NCBI GenBank assembly: GCA_963749715.1
Contig: CAVVNR010000011.1
Span: 62,001 to 126,000 of the forward strand
Direction: 5' to 3'
Source of the DNA: Roseiarcus sp963749715
GTDB lineage: Bacteria; Pseudomonadota; Alphaproteobacteria; Rhizobiales; Beijerinckiaceae
DNA: 64,000 nt
The translations under genes and the position numbers were made by a program. The notes under the pieces were generated by a model. That model made no database searches, was not told where the DNA came from, and worked only from the letters and a program-made list of their open reading frames with translations. The first letter of the stretch is position 1, and the number at the start of each line of letters is the position of its first letter. This document shows, in pieces, positions 16,551 to 25,201 of the stretch.

Positions 16551-16568
16551 TTCGCCCCGGGGGGCGAA
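16551..16568. terminator. Hairpin between convergent genes
   Basis: Perfect 8-bp arms TTCGCCCC / GGGGCGAA with a 2-base loop lie between the stop of the repeat protein (16497) and the convergent nucleotidase stop (16609). Position suggests a bidirectional terminator, though there is no good T-run. Confidence 0.5.
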
Positions 16569-16608
16569 TCCCGCAAGATGGCCCTGACATGTTCGGCGGC
16601 TTTTCTCC

Positions 16609-17358
16609 CTAATCCGCCAGATTCGAATTCAGCCGGGCGAGGAATTCCGAGAGATCGTCGGTGACGAAGTCCGCGACCGCGGCCGCGTCCGAAATCGCCC
16701 GGTCGTAAGCCTCGCGGTGATCCAGGCGCCCGGCCTTGGACGTGACCAGGGTCGTCGTCATGCCTTTGGCCTTTGGCACGGTAAGGTTCCTCGCCAGGTC
16801 CTCGAACATCGCCGCGGTCCGAGGGTCGACCTGGCGCTGGGCGAAAAAGGCGTCATAGGCGGCTTCGGTCGGCTTTGGCGTGAGGCCGGCGGCGACGATG
16901 TCGAAGGCGTCCTCGAACAGGCCGTCGAGGCCGAGCTGCCTTGCGGTGAGGATCGCATGATTTCGCGATCCATTGGTGAAGATGAGCTTGCGCCCCGGCA
17001 ACCTGCCGACCTCGCGCGCAAGGATCGGGTCCGGTTTGAGGCCGGAGCGGTCGATGTCGTGGACAAACTCGAGAAAGCGCTCGGTCTGGTCGATCTCTTC
17101 CTCGATCAGTCCGCGCAGGGTGGTGCCGTGGCGCGAATAATAGTGCTTGTGCAGCGCCCGCGCCGACAGGCCGTCGATGCCGAAAAGCTCGATCAGAAAA
17201 AGCGTGATCCGCTCGTCGATCCGAGGCCAAATGCCACTGTCGGGCGGATAGAGGGTGTTGTCGAGATCGAACACCCAGGTCGTGACGTGCCCGAAGCGCG
17301 CCCGCAACGCCTCGTCCGACGGCAGACGGAAAGCGGCCGGCGCTATCAACGGAGCCAT
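16609..17358 (-). CDS. Pyrimidine 5'-nucleotidase (HAD superfamily)
   Basis: A 249-residue cytosolic HAD phosphatase of the pyrimidine 5'-nucleotidase type. Motif I is VFDLDNTLYPP (about residues 29-39, nucleophile and acid/base Asp), motif II is KLIFTNGS (about 123-130, Thr), the motif III Lys is in GLTPKPTEAAYDAF (about 160), and motif IV is AAMFEDLARNL (about 182-192). A four-helix cap (about 45-110) contains the HYYSRHGTTLRGL sequence characteristic of this subfamily. In alphaproteobacteria the gene is often close to dapD or arginine genes; here it stands alone, convergent with the repeat protein. Confidence 0.88.
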   Translation of the reverse strand: MAPLIAPAAFRLPSDEALRARFGHVTTWVFDLDNTLYPPDSGIWPRIDERITLFLIELFGIDGLSARALHKHYYSRHGTTLRGLIEEEIDQTERFLEFVHDIDRSGLKPDPILAREVGRLPGRKLIFTNGSRNHAILTARQLGLDGLFEDAFDIVAAGLTPKPTEAAYDAFFAQRQVDPRTAAMFEDLARNLTVPKAKGMTTTLVTSKAGRLDHREAYDRAISDAAAVADFVTDDLSEFLARLNSNLAD

Positions 17359-17865
17359 GAAACTGCACCGGGGTTACGCGACAACCTCAAGGCTCCGTAG
17401 CGGCATAACTGGGTGAGACTAGCGGCGATGCTTTAACCTTTCCATAAGAATCGGGCCGACGGCGCATCGTCCCTGAAACCGCCGCTCCCAACCCGCCGCA
17501 GACCTTGCCAATCGGCGCTCTAGCGGCGGTAAGCGGAGCCATGCGCCAGAAGCGACCTTTCCGACAGCGTTCGTTCCGAGCGGTTGTGGACGAAGGCCGA
17601 TTGGCGCACTGACGCGTGGCCTCCGAGAGTTCCGCCTGCACAGCACTCGACCGGAACGCGGTAGTTCGAGCGAAAGCTACAGGAGAGGCCCGTTTGACCA
17701 CAGAAAACCCGGCGCTCGACCGCGCGTCGCGCCGCCCCGAAAACGGTATCTACAAGCCTCGACCGCATGTAATCAACATTTTGTCTTGCCAAACTATCGC
17801 CACCCGTGCAATCCTATGCTCGGTCTGGCCGATTTTAAATAGTATAAAGCAGGGAGGGCTGTGCT
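17359..17865. other. Intergenic region upstream of the unknown four-gene operon
   Basis: 507 bases between two divergent genes. No supported ORF. The last 45 bases are AT-rich for this genome (TTTTAAATAGTATAAAG, about 17831-17847) and followed by GGGAGGG, so a promoter close to 17866 is plausible. No palindromic operator was recognised. Confidence 0.4.
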
Positions 17866-18633
17866 ATGAGCTCGATCGCTGCGCTTATTCAGGGCTCAAG
17901 TTTCATTTTTGCCGGTACAATTACCGCGCCAGGGAAGTCCTCACTGAAGGTACTAGAGAATAGTCCCGGGCTTGCGATCGTGCGGCTCGATCAAGCCTTC
18001 CTTGTGAACCAAGTCTTGGGACATCTAAACGGGCGGCCGATCACCGTAAAACTGGCGCAAGGGGGCGAGGGCGCGGGAGCAGTTCGCCAGGGCCAACGCT
18101 TTATCTTCTTCGCGACGGCTTGGGTGCATGGAAAAGAAATTGCGGTGACCGAGCTTGGGCGCCTTCCCTCGGACGCTAAAACCGAAAAGGAGGTTTCGCA
18201 GGCCGTGGCAGCCCTTCCGGAACTGCATTTAAGTCAGCGTATCGCCTCCGCGGTGCTGATCGTCCACGGCGTTGTCACTCAAATTCAGCGCGCGACCGAT
18301 ATCCCCGGCACCGCGTCCGAACACGATCCATCCTGGATGCGAGCAACTATCGAGGTTCGGGAGACGCTGAAGGGAGAGAACGCCCCGGCGGGCGGCGGCA
18401 AACGGTCGAGCGCCAGCAAGCGGACGCAGGCGTTTTTGCTGTTCCCCGGCAGCGGCGACGTCGCCTTCTGGAACGCGCCGCGCGCGTCGAAAGGGCAGGA
18501 GGCCGTGTTTCTCCTCCATCGGGGCAATGAGCGTTTGCCGCCCACGGATTTGATTACGCCCGATCCGGCGGACATCCAGCCGAAGGATCAGCTACCCACG
18601 GTTCGCCGCCTGATCAGTACGCCACCGCGGTAA
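17866..18633 (+). CDS. Hypothetical protein with apparent internal duplication
   Basis: A 255-residue protein; GGGAGGGC lies 7-8 bases before ATG 17866. I do not recognise a family. It seems to consist of two similar beta-rich halves: residues about 8-105 (SSFIFAGTI ... ITVKLAQGGEG ... QRFIFFATAWVHG) and about 120-230 (ASAVLIVHGVV ... TIEVRETLKGEN ... AFLLFPGSGDVAF ... QEAVFLLHRG). Each half runs strand 'I..G.(I/V)', charged strand, 'G....V.(L/F)', then an FF/FL strand, reminiscent of an OB-like barrel. No signal peptide or membrane span. It is the first of four co-directional genes, 54 bases before the BNR-repeat protein. Confidence 0.65.
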   Translation: MSSIAALIQGSSFIFAGTITAPGKSSLKVLENSPGLAIVRLDQAFLVNQVLGHLNGRPITVKLAQGGEGAGAVRQGQRFIFFATAWVHGKEIAVTELGRLPSDAKTEKEVSQAVAALPELHLSQRIASAVLIVHGVVTQIQRATDIPGTASEHDPSWMRATIEVRETLKGENAPAGGGKRSSASKRTQAFLLFPGSGDVAFWNAPRASKGQEAVFLLHRGNERLPPTDLITPDPADIQPKDQLPTVRRLISTPPR

Positions 18634-18687
18634 GTCCAACCGACATTACCGTCAAATCGTTTCAACTGATGTCTCCGGGGTAAGGTC

Positions 18688-20865
18688 ATGGCCCAATTCA
18701 CCGTGGTCAACGTCATCCCAAACTCCCACAGCGGCGAAACGAACCAGGACAGCGAACCCAGCATTGGCGTGAACCCCGCCAATCCGCAGCAGATTCTGAT
18801 CAGCGCATTCACGCCTCCCGATTCCGGACAGACCAACGGTCCGTTGTTTTATTCCGAAGACGGCGGCGCCACCTGGAACCTGAGCTTCATCGTGACGGGA
18901 GGGCAGTCAGCCGACCAGACATACGCGTTCGGCGGGATCTCTGGCGAATTCTATGGCGGCGACATCCCTCTGGGCCCGATATTGATGGGAGCGCAAGCGA
19001 ATATCACCGCGCTCAGCACGCCAAACCCGTTCGTGCCCGGGACGATGGCGACGCTGGAAAATCCGTCGCCTCCAGAAGATCAGCCCTTTCTTGTCGCGAC
19101 CACGGTCCGCTACGGCCCGGATAACGGCAAAGACCGCTTCTACATCGGTTACAATGACCAACGCGTCGTCGGGACGACCGGCCAGACTGCCGCAATCGAC
19201 TTCTGCCTGGACGCAACCGCGGCCAGTCCCGTCATTACGACCGCGCACCTCGACAGTCGAACGACAGCAAGCTGGACGTCCCTCGGCATCCCCGCTCCGT
19301 GGAACCAGGATGGTCCGCAGGTGCGCGCCGCGGTGCACGCCGACGGCACAATTTACGCCACCTTCAATGGCGTTCGCACGATGGACGCGTCAGGCAACGC
19401 CACAAGCGATATCGTCGTCGTGCGGGACGACGACTGGGCGAACAACGCGACGCCCTTCACTGCTTTGCTCGATCCGAGCGATCATCTCTCCGGCAACCGC
19501 GTGCAGACGGGCGTCAGTCTGCTCTGGAGTCCGAGTTCGCCGAACCTCGGCCAGGAGCGCGCGTTCGGAACTTTCGCCATCGCCACCCATCCGGGCAATT
19601 CCGACATCGTCTATTTGGCCTGGGCCGGGCTTTCGTCCGGAGCGCAGACGATCCACCTGCAACGATCGACGGACCGCGGCGTCACCTGGTCAGCCGACCT
19701 GATAACGCCCATCCCGAAAGCGACCAACGCGGCGTTGGCGATTTCGGTGACGGGCACGATCGGCTTTATGTACCAGCAACTGACGGGGACTGCGCCGAAC
19801 GATAAATGGGAGACGCACTTTCAGCAGTCCGCCAACGGCACGAGCTGGACCGACACGCTGGTCTGCACCACGCCGGCGGAGACGCCGCCAGTCTTCTACG
19901 GCGGGTTCAATCATCTGCCCTATCTTGGCGACTATCTGGAGCTGGTCGCCGTCGGCAAGAACTTCTACGGGGCGTTCTGCGCCAATAACACGCCCGACCC
20001 GGCTAACTTTCCCGCCACTCCAGCCACCGCAGCCAATCCGAACGGAGCGATCTTCGGGCGCAACGTTCAGACCGCTGCGCCATGGAGCCTGCTCGGCGGC
20101 GATGGGACGACTGTCGTGGCTGTCTCGATCGATCCGTTCTTCCTCGGCGTTGTCGAGGTCCCGGCGTCGGCTGATTTCTATGTGCGCGACTGGACCTTGA
20201 GCCCGACCAACGGAGACAACGGCGCCGAGCCCTCGACCCAAGCCGACTTCTGGGACAATTCCGACGTATGGAATCAGAATTCAACCTCGACGCCGCTGCC
20301 GCCCGACCCGGACGACGTTCCGCATACGGAAAACGCGCTGGCCGGCGCCAACAACTACGGCTTCGCGCGTATCCGCCGGAACCAGTTGCCGGCGGCCGGG
20401 TCGGGCTCGGTCAACGTGACCGCGCATTTCCTTATTTCCGAGTTCGGGACCGGCAGCAATTTTGTCGACGACTTTTTCTCTGATCCCTCCGACCCGGACA
20501 TATCCTTCATCACCGGCGATGTCTCGGTAAGTTTCGCCGACACCGACCTCGGCCCGCTGGTGACGCCCGCCTCCACGTGGGCGCTCGGGCCGACGACTTC
20601 GGATCATCTTTGTATCGCCGTCGAGATCGCCGCACCGGGCGACCCGTTGGCCGCGCCCGGATTGACGGGGCGCGCGCCGGGCGCCGCCGACCTTTCCGTC
20701 ATCGCCGACAACAACAAGGCGCAGCGCAACCTGCGGGTGACGCCCGCTGCTTCCGGGGGCACGGGCCTCCATTTCGGCATCATCCACAACTCGGCGACTT
20801 TCCTCCGCGACCTCACGCTCGGCATGGCGTTGCCGGGCAGGGGCGCCCGCCCGAGGGCACGGTGA
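18688..20865 (+). CDS. Sialidase-like (BNR/Asp-box) beta-propeller protein
   Basis: A 725-residue protein from ATG 18688. DSEPSIGVNPANPQQILISAFT opens the first blade; Asp boxes (SxDxGxTW) are visible at YSEDGGATWN (about residue 56) and RSTDRGVTWS (about 332), with a degenerate one at SANGTSWTD. This is typical of exo-alpha-sialidase-like six-bladed propellers. Residues about 560-720 look like an immunoglobulin-type domain (VNVTAHFLISEFG; LRVTPAASGGTGLHFGIIHN). No signal peptide is visible and the sialidase Arg triad cannot be assigned, so hydrolase activity is not claimed. The stop TGA (20863-20865) overlaps the GTG start of the next frame; that frame appears to continue the Ig-like domain, so a frameshift joining both is possible. 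Confidence 0.75.
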   Translation: MAQFTVVNVIPNSHSGETNQDSEPSIGVNPANPQQILISAFTPPDSGQTNGPLFYSEDGGATWNLSFIVTGGQSADQTYAFGGISGEFYGGDIPLGPILMGAQANITALSTPNPFVPGTMATLENPSPPEDQPFLVATTVRYGPDNGKDRFYIGYNDQRVVGTTGQTAAIDFCLDATAASPVITTAHLDSRTTASWTSLGIPAPWNQDGPQVRAAVHADGTIYATFNGVRTMDASGNATSDIVVVRDDDWANNATPFTALLDPSDHLSGNRVQTGVSLLWSPSSPNLGQERAFGTFAIATHPGNSDIVYLAWAGLSSGAQTIHLQRSTDRGVTWSADLITPIPKATNAALAISVTGTIGFMYQQLTGTAPNDKWETHFQQSANGTSWTDTLVCTTPAETPPVFYGGFNHLPYLGDYLELVAVGKNFYGAFCANNTPDPANFPATPATAANPNGAIFGRNVQTAAPWSLLGGDGTTVVAVSIDPFFLGVVEVPASADFYVRDWTLSPTNGDNGAEPSTQADFWDNSDVWNQNSTSTPLPPDPDDVPHTENALAGANNYGFARIRRNQLPAAGSGSVNVTAHFLISEFGTGSNFVDDFFSDPSDPDISFITGDVSVSFADTDLGPLVTPASTWALGPTTSDHLCIAVEIAAPGDPLAAPGLTGRAPGAADLSVIADNNKAQRNLRVTPAASGGTGLHFGIIHNSATFLRDLTLGMALPGRGARPRAR

Positions 20866-21866
20866 TTGAGGTGTACACCGATCGAGGCGTGGTCGATCGA
20901 CTGCCCTGGCGCGCCTGGGGAAGCCTAAGACTTTCTTCCATGCAGCCCGCCGAGAACCGCTGGCTCGGCATCACCATGCCTAGACTGCCTGCGGCCGGCA
21001 CGCCGATCGTCACGATCGCGGAGATGAAGGGCGGGCGCCCGGCAAACGGCTTCAGCGTCGGCATCCAGGTTGCGCCGATTGCGACAGTGATCGCCTACCT
21101 GGTCGGCTACAACGGCCGGGTGCTCACGCGCCTCAACCTCGGTTTTGGCATAGCCGCAGCCGGACAGGCTGGCGAGCCATCCGACGACCATCGCCAGGAA
21201 GATTTCGACTTCCAGGAACAGGTGCGCGTGAGCGAGGACGACCTCCATATCGAAATCGATGTGCGCGTGCGTCGCGGGGGGCGCCGTGGTCATCGCCGGC
21301 GGCCTCCTCCGGCTGCGACCCCGCTGAGCCCCGCGCAGTACGAGAATTGGCTGCGCGACCAAGTGAGGCTGTTCGGCGATTGCCTAGCGGCGCTCGGCGG
21401 CGCCGATCCGTTCGGTATCGCTGCGGCGATCGCGCTGATCGAGGCCGCCGCCGCCGGAGATCTTGTCGCCCTAACCACCGCCCACGCCAGCGTCCTCGAC
21501 CGGTTCGACGCCATGATGACGATGCTGCAAAAGGCGACCGGCGATCGCGCCGACATCCTGCAGATGGCGCTCTGGCATCACGATCTGTTCGGCCGCTCTA
21601 CACGGTTGGCGGCCTTGCCCGGCGCCCCCGCCATGCGCCACAGGCTGCAGCAATTTATTGACGGGGTGCGAAGGCGTACGGCGAGGCTTGCCGATTACGG
21701 CGGGCTACTTGTTGCGCTCACGCCTGGGCTTCAAGCTGCCGCAACGGCATTAGGGGCGTCAGCGCAACTCGATCCTCTGATCTCGGCGCTGCACCAAGCC
21801 TCGCTGGCGCGGACGCAGGAAAAGGCCCACCATGACCTGCTGCTGGCGTTGCAAACAGTCGCCTGA
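20862..21866 (+). CDS. Hypothetical protein, coupled to or split from the BNR protein
   Basis: 334 codons from GTG 20862, overlapping the upstream stop as GTGA with GAGGG just upstream, so translational coupling is possible. Residues 1-80 (VIEVYTDRGVV ... MQPAENRWLGITMPRL ... NGFSVGIQVAP) look like the second half of an Ig-like domain whose first half ends the upstream ORF. Therefore one protein of about 1,060 residues interrupted by an indel near 20840-20860 is an alternative. Residues about 140-334 are helical and Ala/Leu-rich (LRDQVRLFGDCLAALGG; FDAMMTMLQKATGDRADILQ), with no recognised family. Confidence 0.6.
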   Translation: MIEVYTDRGVVDRLPWRAWGSLRLSSMQPAENRWLGITMPRLPAAGTPIVTIAEMKGGRPANGFSVGIQVAPIATVIAYLVGYNGRVLTRLNLGFGIAAAGQAGEPSDDHRQEDFDFQEQVRVSEDDLHIEIDVRVRRGGRRGHRRRPPPAATPLSPAQYENWLRDQVRLFGDCLAALGGADPFGIAAAIALIEAAAAGDLVALTTAHASVLDRFDAMMTMLQKATGDRADILQMALWHHDLFGRSTRLAALPGAPAMRHRLQQFIDGVRRRTARLADYGGLLVALTPGLQAAATALGASAQLDPLISALHQASLARTQEKAHHDLLLALQTVA

Positions 21867-21896
21867 TCCGCGGTGCGACAAACAGGGAGATGGCCC

Positions 21897-22139
21897 GTGA
21901 ACAGGAGTTTTCGCGCCCGGTTTTGGATCGAACTCAGCGCCGCTTCCATAACAGCGCTTTTGTGCGTTATCACGCCCTTTTGGCCGGATTGGATCGAGGC
22001 GATATCAGGTTGGGACCCTGATCAACACGATGGATCGGTCGAGTGGATGATTGCTGGTGGTTTGTTCCTGATCACTTTGGCTATATCCGCGTTGGCCCGG
22101 TCCGAGTGGAAACGAACGCCCGCGGCGGTGCAGACCTAG
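21897..22139 (+). CDS. Small two-span membrane protein
   Basis: About 80 residues from GTG 21897 (VNRSFRARFWIELSAASI), behind AGGGAG 7 bases upstream; an in-frame ATG at 21873 is less well placed. Two hydrophobic helices (SAASITALLCVITPFWPDWI and WMIAGGLFLITLAISALA) flank a polar loop GWDPDQHDGSVE. Comparable small proteins with FWPDWIE and DPD-(x)-H-(x)-GS-(x)-EW are known to me as unannotated inner-membrane proteins in actinobacteria and proteobacteria. It follows the previous gene by 30 bases, so it may close the operon starting at 17866. Confidence 0.7.
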   Translation: MNRSFRARFWIELSAASITALLCVITPFWPDWIEAISGWDPDQHDGSVEWMIAGGLFLITLAISALARSEWKRTPAAVQT

Positions 22140-22309
22140 CCTCGGAACGAGGGGCGAGGAGGCCGCCGAACGAGGGACTTCCGTGGCGGCCCGTACGTCC
22201 TCAATCCGAGCCGTTCATGACATGGAGCTAGGCCCGCTTTCCCTCCGACTCGGACGCTCCGATGTTCGTTCATCGACACGCGCCCAGCCGCCTCGCGAGC
22301 AACAGAGGG

Positions 22310-22624
22310 ACTCGGCGCGCGATCGATGGGCGCGCGACGCGCCTTGACCTGCAGGCGGCGACCATTCGTGGCCGATATTCCCTGGACAACCCGCTACGCG
22401 CCTTTGTTGCAATTTGGGCAAGCCTGATCCGCGGGCATTTCCCCCGGCCGGCGGCATGGAACGGGGCTCCTGGAGCCCGCGCTCATGCGCGCCTGAGCGC
22501 GTGCTCGACCGCCTTGCGCATCGCGCTCGAGAAGCCCGCTTCGCCGATGGCGTCGGGCATGAGCCAGAAATGGCCCGCCGGAGCGCCGCCCTCGAAGGCG
22601 CCGGCGTAGACGGTGAGCGTGAGC
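22310..22624. repeat. 315-bp direct repeat, copy 1
   Basis: Matches 25202-25516 in the same orientation with only about 6-7 mismatches by eye (about 98% identity), offset 2,892 bases. The repeat consists of the last 142 bases of the mutY coding region plus 173 bases beyond its stop. The two copies bracket a 2.58-kb segment carrying the GH39 gene. The end of this copy is abrupt at GTGAGC, where mutY coding continues in copy 2. Confidence 0.9.
22483..22624 (-). pseudogene. mutY 3'-terminal fragment (duplicated remnant)
   Basis: Within repeat copy 1 the minus strand encodes the last 46-47 codons of MutY (LTLTVYAGAFEGG ... HFWLMPDAIGEAGF ... AVEHALRRA) with an intact stop at the position equivalent to 25375. 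There is no start and the N-terminal nine-tenths are absent, so this is a non-functional fragment of the intact mutY at 25375-26451. Confidence 0.88.
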
Positions 22625-22732
22625 CGTCGGCCAACGCGGATCGAGAGAACCCACCGTCAGAGAGAGGATATCCTGGAACCGCTTCGTGTGTGCGGTCAAT
22701 GGCCTCTATTCTGCGAAGCCATTGCCTGCTTC

Positions 22733-24331
22733 TCAATAGTCGACTCGGAAGAGTGACACGCCCTGGCGAGGCAGGTAAGTGCTGAGCGTCAGGGCGCCGT
22801 CGCTGGCGAGCGCCTTATTTTCAAGGGCCTCGAGCCGGCCGGCGGCCTCGAGCCTTTCATAGTCGGCGCCTGTCACGGCCTGCGGCGAACCCATCTTCTT
22901 CCATTCGGCGAAAGCGTTTGAGTGCGTCTCGTCCATGCGGAAATGCGCGAGGCGGCATGCGCCCGGCTTCACGCCAACAATTGTCAAAGCGACATCCGCA
23001 GCCCCCTCCTGGACATCGTCATCGTGATAGTTCCAGACGAGCACGCTGAAGCCTTTCTCGTCACGCGTCGCGACGACATTCACGTCGGGTTGGTCGCGAA
23101 CGCCATGCTTCAGGATCGTCTCGATCGACAAGGCGTGGTCGCTGGTCGCCTCGACCCAATCGCCGCTAAGCTTACCCAATATGCGGAAGGCGTTGAGCAC
23201 CGCCTTGTCAACACCGTTGGTCGCAAGGTCACGGAAGCCGTCGAACCAGGGCTGGTCCTCGAACAGGAACGCCCAGGTGACGGCGCCCTCGATCGCGATG
23301 ACGGCGCGGCGCGACAGCTCGTAAGTGCGGATCATGCTTTCGACGACATACACGCCATAGAGAGGTCCGTTGCGGTAGCTGTTCTGAGGATGGGCTCGCG
23401 CCGAGCATGCGGCGCAACCCTCCGGATCCAATTCGCCGATCACGGTCGGAAGGTGCGTCAGGCTCGGGAATTCGGCGAGGATGGCGAGGTTGGCCTCGAT
23501 GTCGAGAAGCTGCTTGCGCAGCCCCATGCGGACGTGACCGTCCCAGATCACCGGCGAACCCTTGGCGTGGAACCCAATGAAGTCGATCGGCGCGCGGGTG
23601 TCGACGACGAACCTCAGAAAGGCGCGAAGGAAGGCCTGCGCCTTTGGATTGTTGAAGGCTCCGCATGTATGGGGACCCCCGACCCGCGCGCCGGGTATGG
23701 TGGCCTTGATCGCCTCCGCGGTCACCGCGTACATCGCGCAGAATTCCTCGACCGTTCCCTTCCAGTAGTGGCCGTCGGGCTCGTTCCACACCTCCCAGGG
23801 CCAGCCGCGCACTTTATCCTCGCCAAAGCGCTCGGCGAGATGACGGGCCCATGCGCGAATGAGGTCGCCCCATTTCTTCAGGTCTTTCGGCGGCGACGCC
23901 CAGCCGGTGGTGATGGTCGCATAGCGATCTTCTGGCGACCAGTTGTGGCGATATGGCCCTGGATCGGACGAGAGCGCCTCCGGCGTGAAGCCCACCTGAA
24001 CGAAGGGGATGTTGCCCGCCTCGACATAAGTGTCGAAGATGCGGTCCATGATCGTCCAGTCATAGACCGGGACGCCCGCGGCATCTTCAGTATAGGCATT
24101 GGTCGAGCCCCACTTTAGCGCAGAGCGGCCATCGCCCGAGGTCAGCAGATTATGCGCCCGAACCCGGACCGGCTCGGGGCTGAGCTCGGCCAGTTCCCGC
24201 AGCAGCTTCCGCCCATTCGCCGTGTCGGTGTAGTTCGGCTCGTCATAGCCGATCCAATTCCACAGGGGCCGGTAGGCGCCTCGGCTTTTCGCAAGATCGA
24301 CACGGATGCTGACGGCGTGGGTCTTGGCCAA
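22733..24331 (-). CDS. Glycoside hydrolase family 39-like enzyme (beta-xylosidase type)
   Basis: A 532-residue retaining glycosidase of clan GH-A. The TTG at 24331 is preceded by AGGAG (spacing 7). WEVWNEPDGHYW places the acid/base Glu at about residue 184, and LPTVIGELDPEG places the nucleophile Glu at about 300. This spacing, together with DPGPYRHNWSPE and RGWPWEVWNEP, is typical of GH39 xylosidases. Residues about 420-532 form a beta-sandwich (FSVLVWNYHDDDVQEGA; LAHFRMDETHSNAF). No signal peptide, so action on imported oligosaccharide or a cytosolic product is more likely than extracellular degradation. It is the only confident enzyme in the segment bracketed by the 315-bp repeats and has no transporter next to it. 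Confidence 0.88.
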   Translation of the reverse strand: MAKTHAVSIRVDLAKSRGAYRPLWNWIGYDEPNYTDTANGRKLLRELAELSPEPVRVRAHNLLTSGDGRSALKWGSTNAYTEDAAGVPVYDWTIMDRIFDTYVEAGNIPFVQVGFTPEALSSDPGPYRHNWSPEDRYATITTGWASPPKDLKKWGDLIRAWARHLAERFGEDKVRGWPWEVWNEPDGHYWKGTVEEFCAMYAVTAEAIKATIPGARVGGPHTCGAFNNPKAQAFLRAFLRFVVDTRAPIDFIGFHAKGSPVIWDGHVRMGLRKQLLDIEANLAILAEFPSLTHLPTVIGELDPEGCAACSARAHPQNSYRNGPLYGVYVVESMIRTYELSRRAVIAIEGAVTWAFLFEDQPWFDGFRDLATNGVDKAVLNAFRILGKLSGDWVEATSDHALSIETILKHGVRDQPDVNVVATRDEKGFSVLVWNYHDDDVQEGAADVALTIVGVKPGACRLAHFRMDETHSNAFAEWKKMGSPQAVTGADYERLEAAGRLEALENKALASDGALTLSTYLPRQGVSLFRVDY

Positions 24332-25201
24332 ATGCGGCTCCTGATCCCTTTCTATTTCGTCGCGACCGATGACGAAAATGGAGCCTTAAGTCATGCACGG
24401 CCGCGGGACGACTGGGACGCACCCTTGGGGCGAACATAAGTCCGAACGGCCTTGTCACGAGAACTTAAGCTTGGCCGCGCGAATTTTGCCGACCCGTAGC
24501 GGCTCGCCACGTCCGGCGGGCTTCCCCCTGAGGACGCGAAATGTCTCTCGTACTTTCCGAGGCCTGGACCGCGAAGCCACCCCCGACATCTATGGCCGCG
24601 CCCACATGGCTTGACAGGATATTCCCTAAGCTGAGGCGCTGTGTCCAACGGTGCACGGCCACCATCGCCGCCGCGTTGTGCGTCCGCTTGGAGCGCGCCA
24701 GGCGAGGGACTTTCGTTCTTACTCGGTTCAGGTCAAGCGAGAGGGTGGGAAGAAAACTGGCCCGAGGCCGTGAGCTGCAATACGGCGTCAGGTCTTTCTC
24801 GAAGCGCTCTTCGCGGCTCCTGTTCGCTCTCTGGCTTTCAAGGCCTGGCGCATCAAGATTTTGATCACCTTGGCTCGGGTCGGCTTCGGCTCAGCCCTCC
24901 TCCCAATAATCCGGTCTAAACGAGCCAACAATCTCGGAGGTATCCTCACCTCTACGCCTACGCCGGCCGGCTTACCCTCGGTGATCATGCTCATTGGAAG
25001 GCCCCCTTAAAAACTGGACAGACAGACTATCGCCTATTGCATGCCGCAAGGGAAGCGATAGTCGCTCTCATTTTTGTCGAGGTTGTTTCCCGTCGCGCCC
25101 TTGAGGGTCGCAGCCAGGCGACTATGTGACGCGGCAGCCCTCCAACGAGAGGTTGTTACAGGAAGATGTTCCCAAGCTCGCTCATCCGATGCGCGCCCTA
25201 A
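24332..25201. other. Intergenic region carrying one small candidate gene
   Basis: 870 bases upstream of the GH39 gene. Apart from the small ribbon-helix-helix candidate at 24788-24994, frames here have no ribosome-binding site or recognisable composition. The GH39 promoter should lie here. Confidence 0.4.
24788..24994 (-). CDS. Small ribbon-helix-helix-like protein
   Basis: 68 residues from ATG 24994, with a GGGGG-rich site about 8 bases upstream. GVEVRIPPRLLARLDRII followed by AEPKPTRAKVIKILMRQALK has the beta-strand/helix/helix pattern of MetJ/Arc-type DNA-binding proteins (strand VEVRIP, helix LLARLDRII, turn PTR, helix AKVIKILMRQAL). The tail is basic. Such proteins are usually autoregulators or antitoxins, but no toxin is adjacent. 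It lies in the segment between the 315-bp repeats and points away from mutY, toward the GH39 gene. Annotation is by pattern only. Confidence 0.5.
   Translation of the reverse strand: MSMITEGKPAGVGVEVRIPPRLLARLDRIIGRRAEPKPTRAKVIKILMRQALKARERTGAAKSASRKT

Noticed and set aside
22922..24118. 398-codon frame antisense to the GH39 gene
   Set aside because: The opposite strand shows both GH39 catalytic Glu motifs and a proper start; the antisense frame has no family features.
22625..25201. Possible insertion sequence between the 315-bp repeats
   Set aside because: No transposase or terminal inverted repeats; the flanking repeats are far too long and are derived from mutY, unlike IS target duplications.
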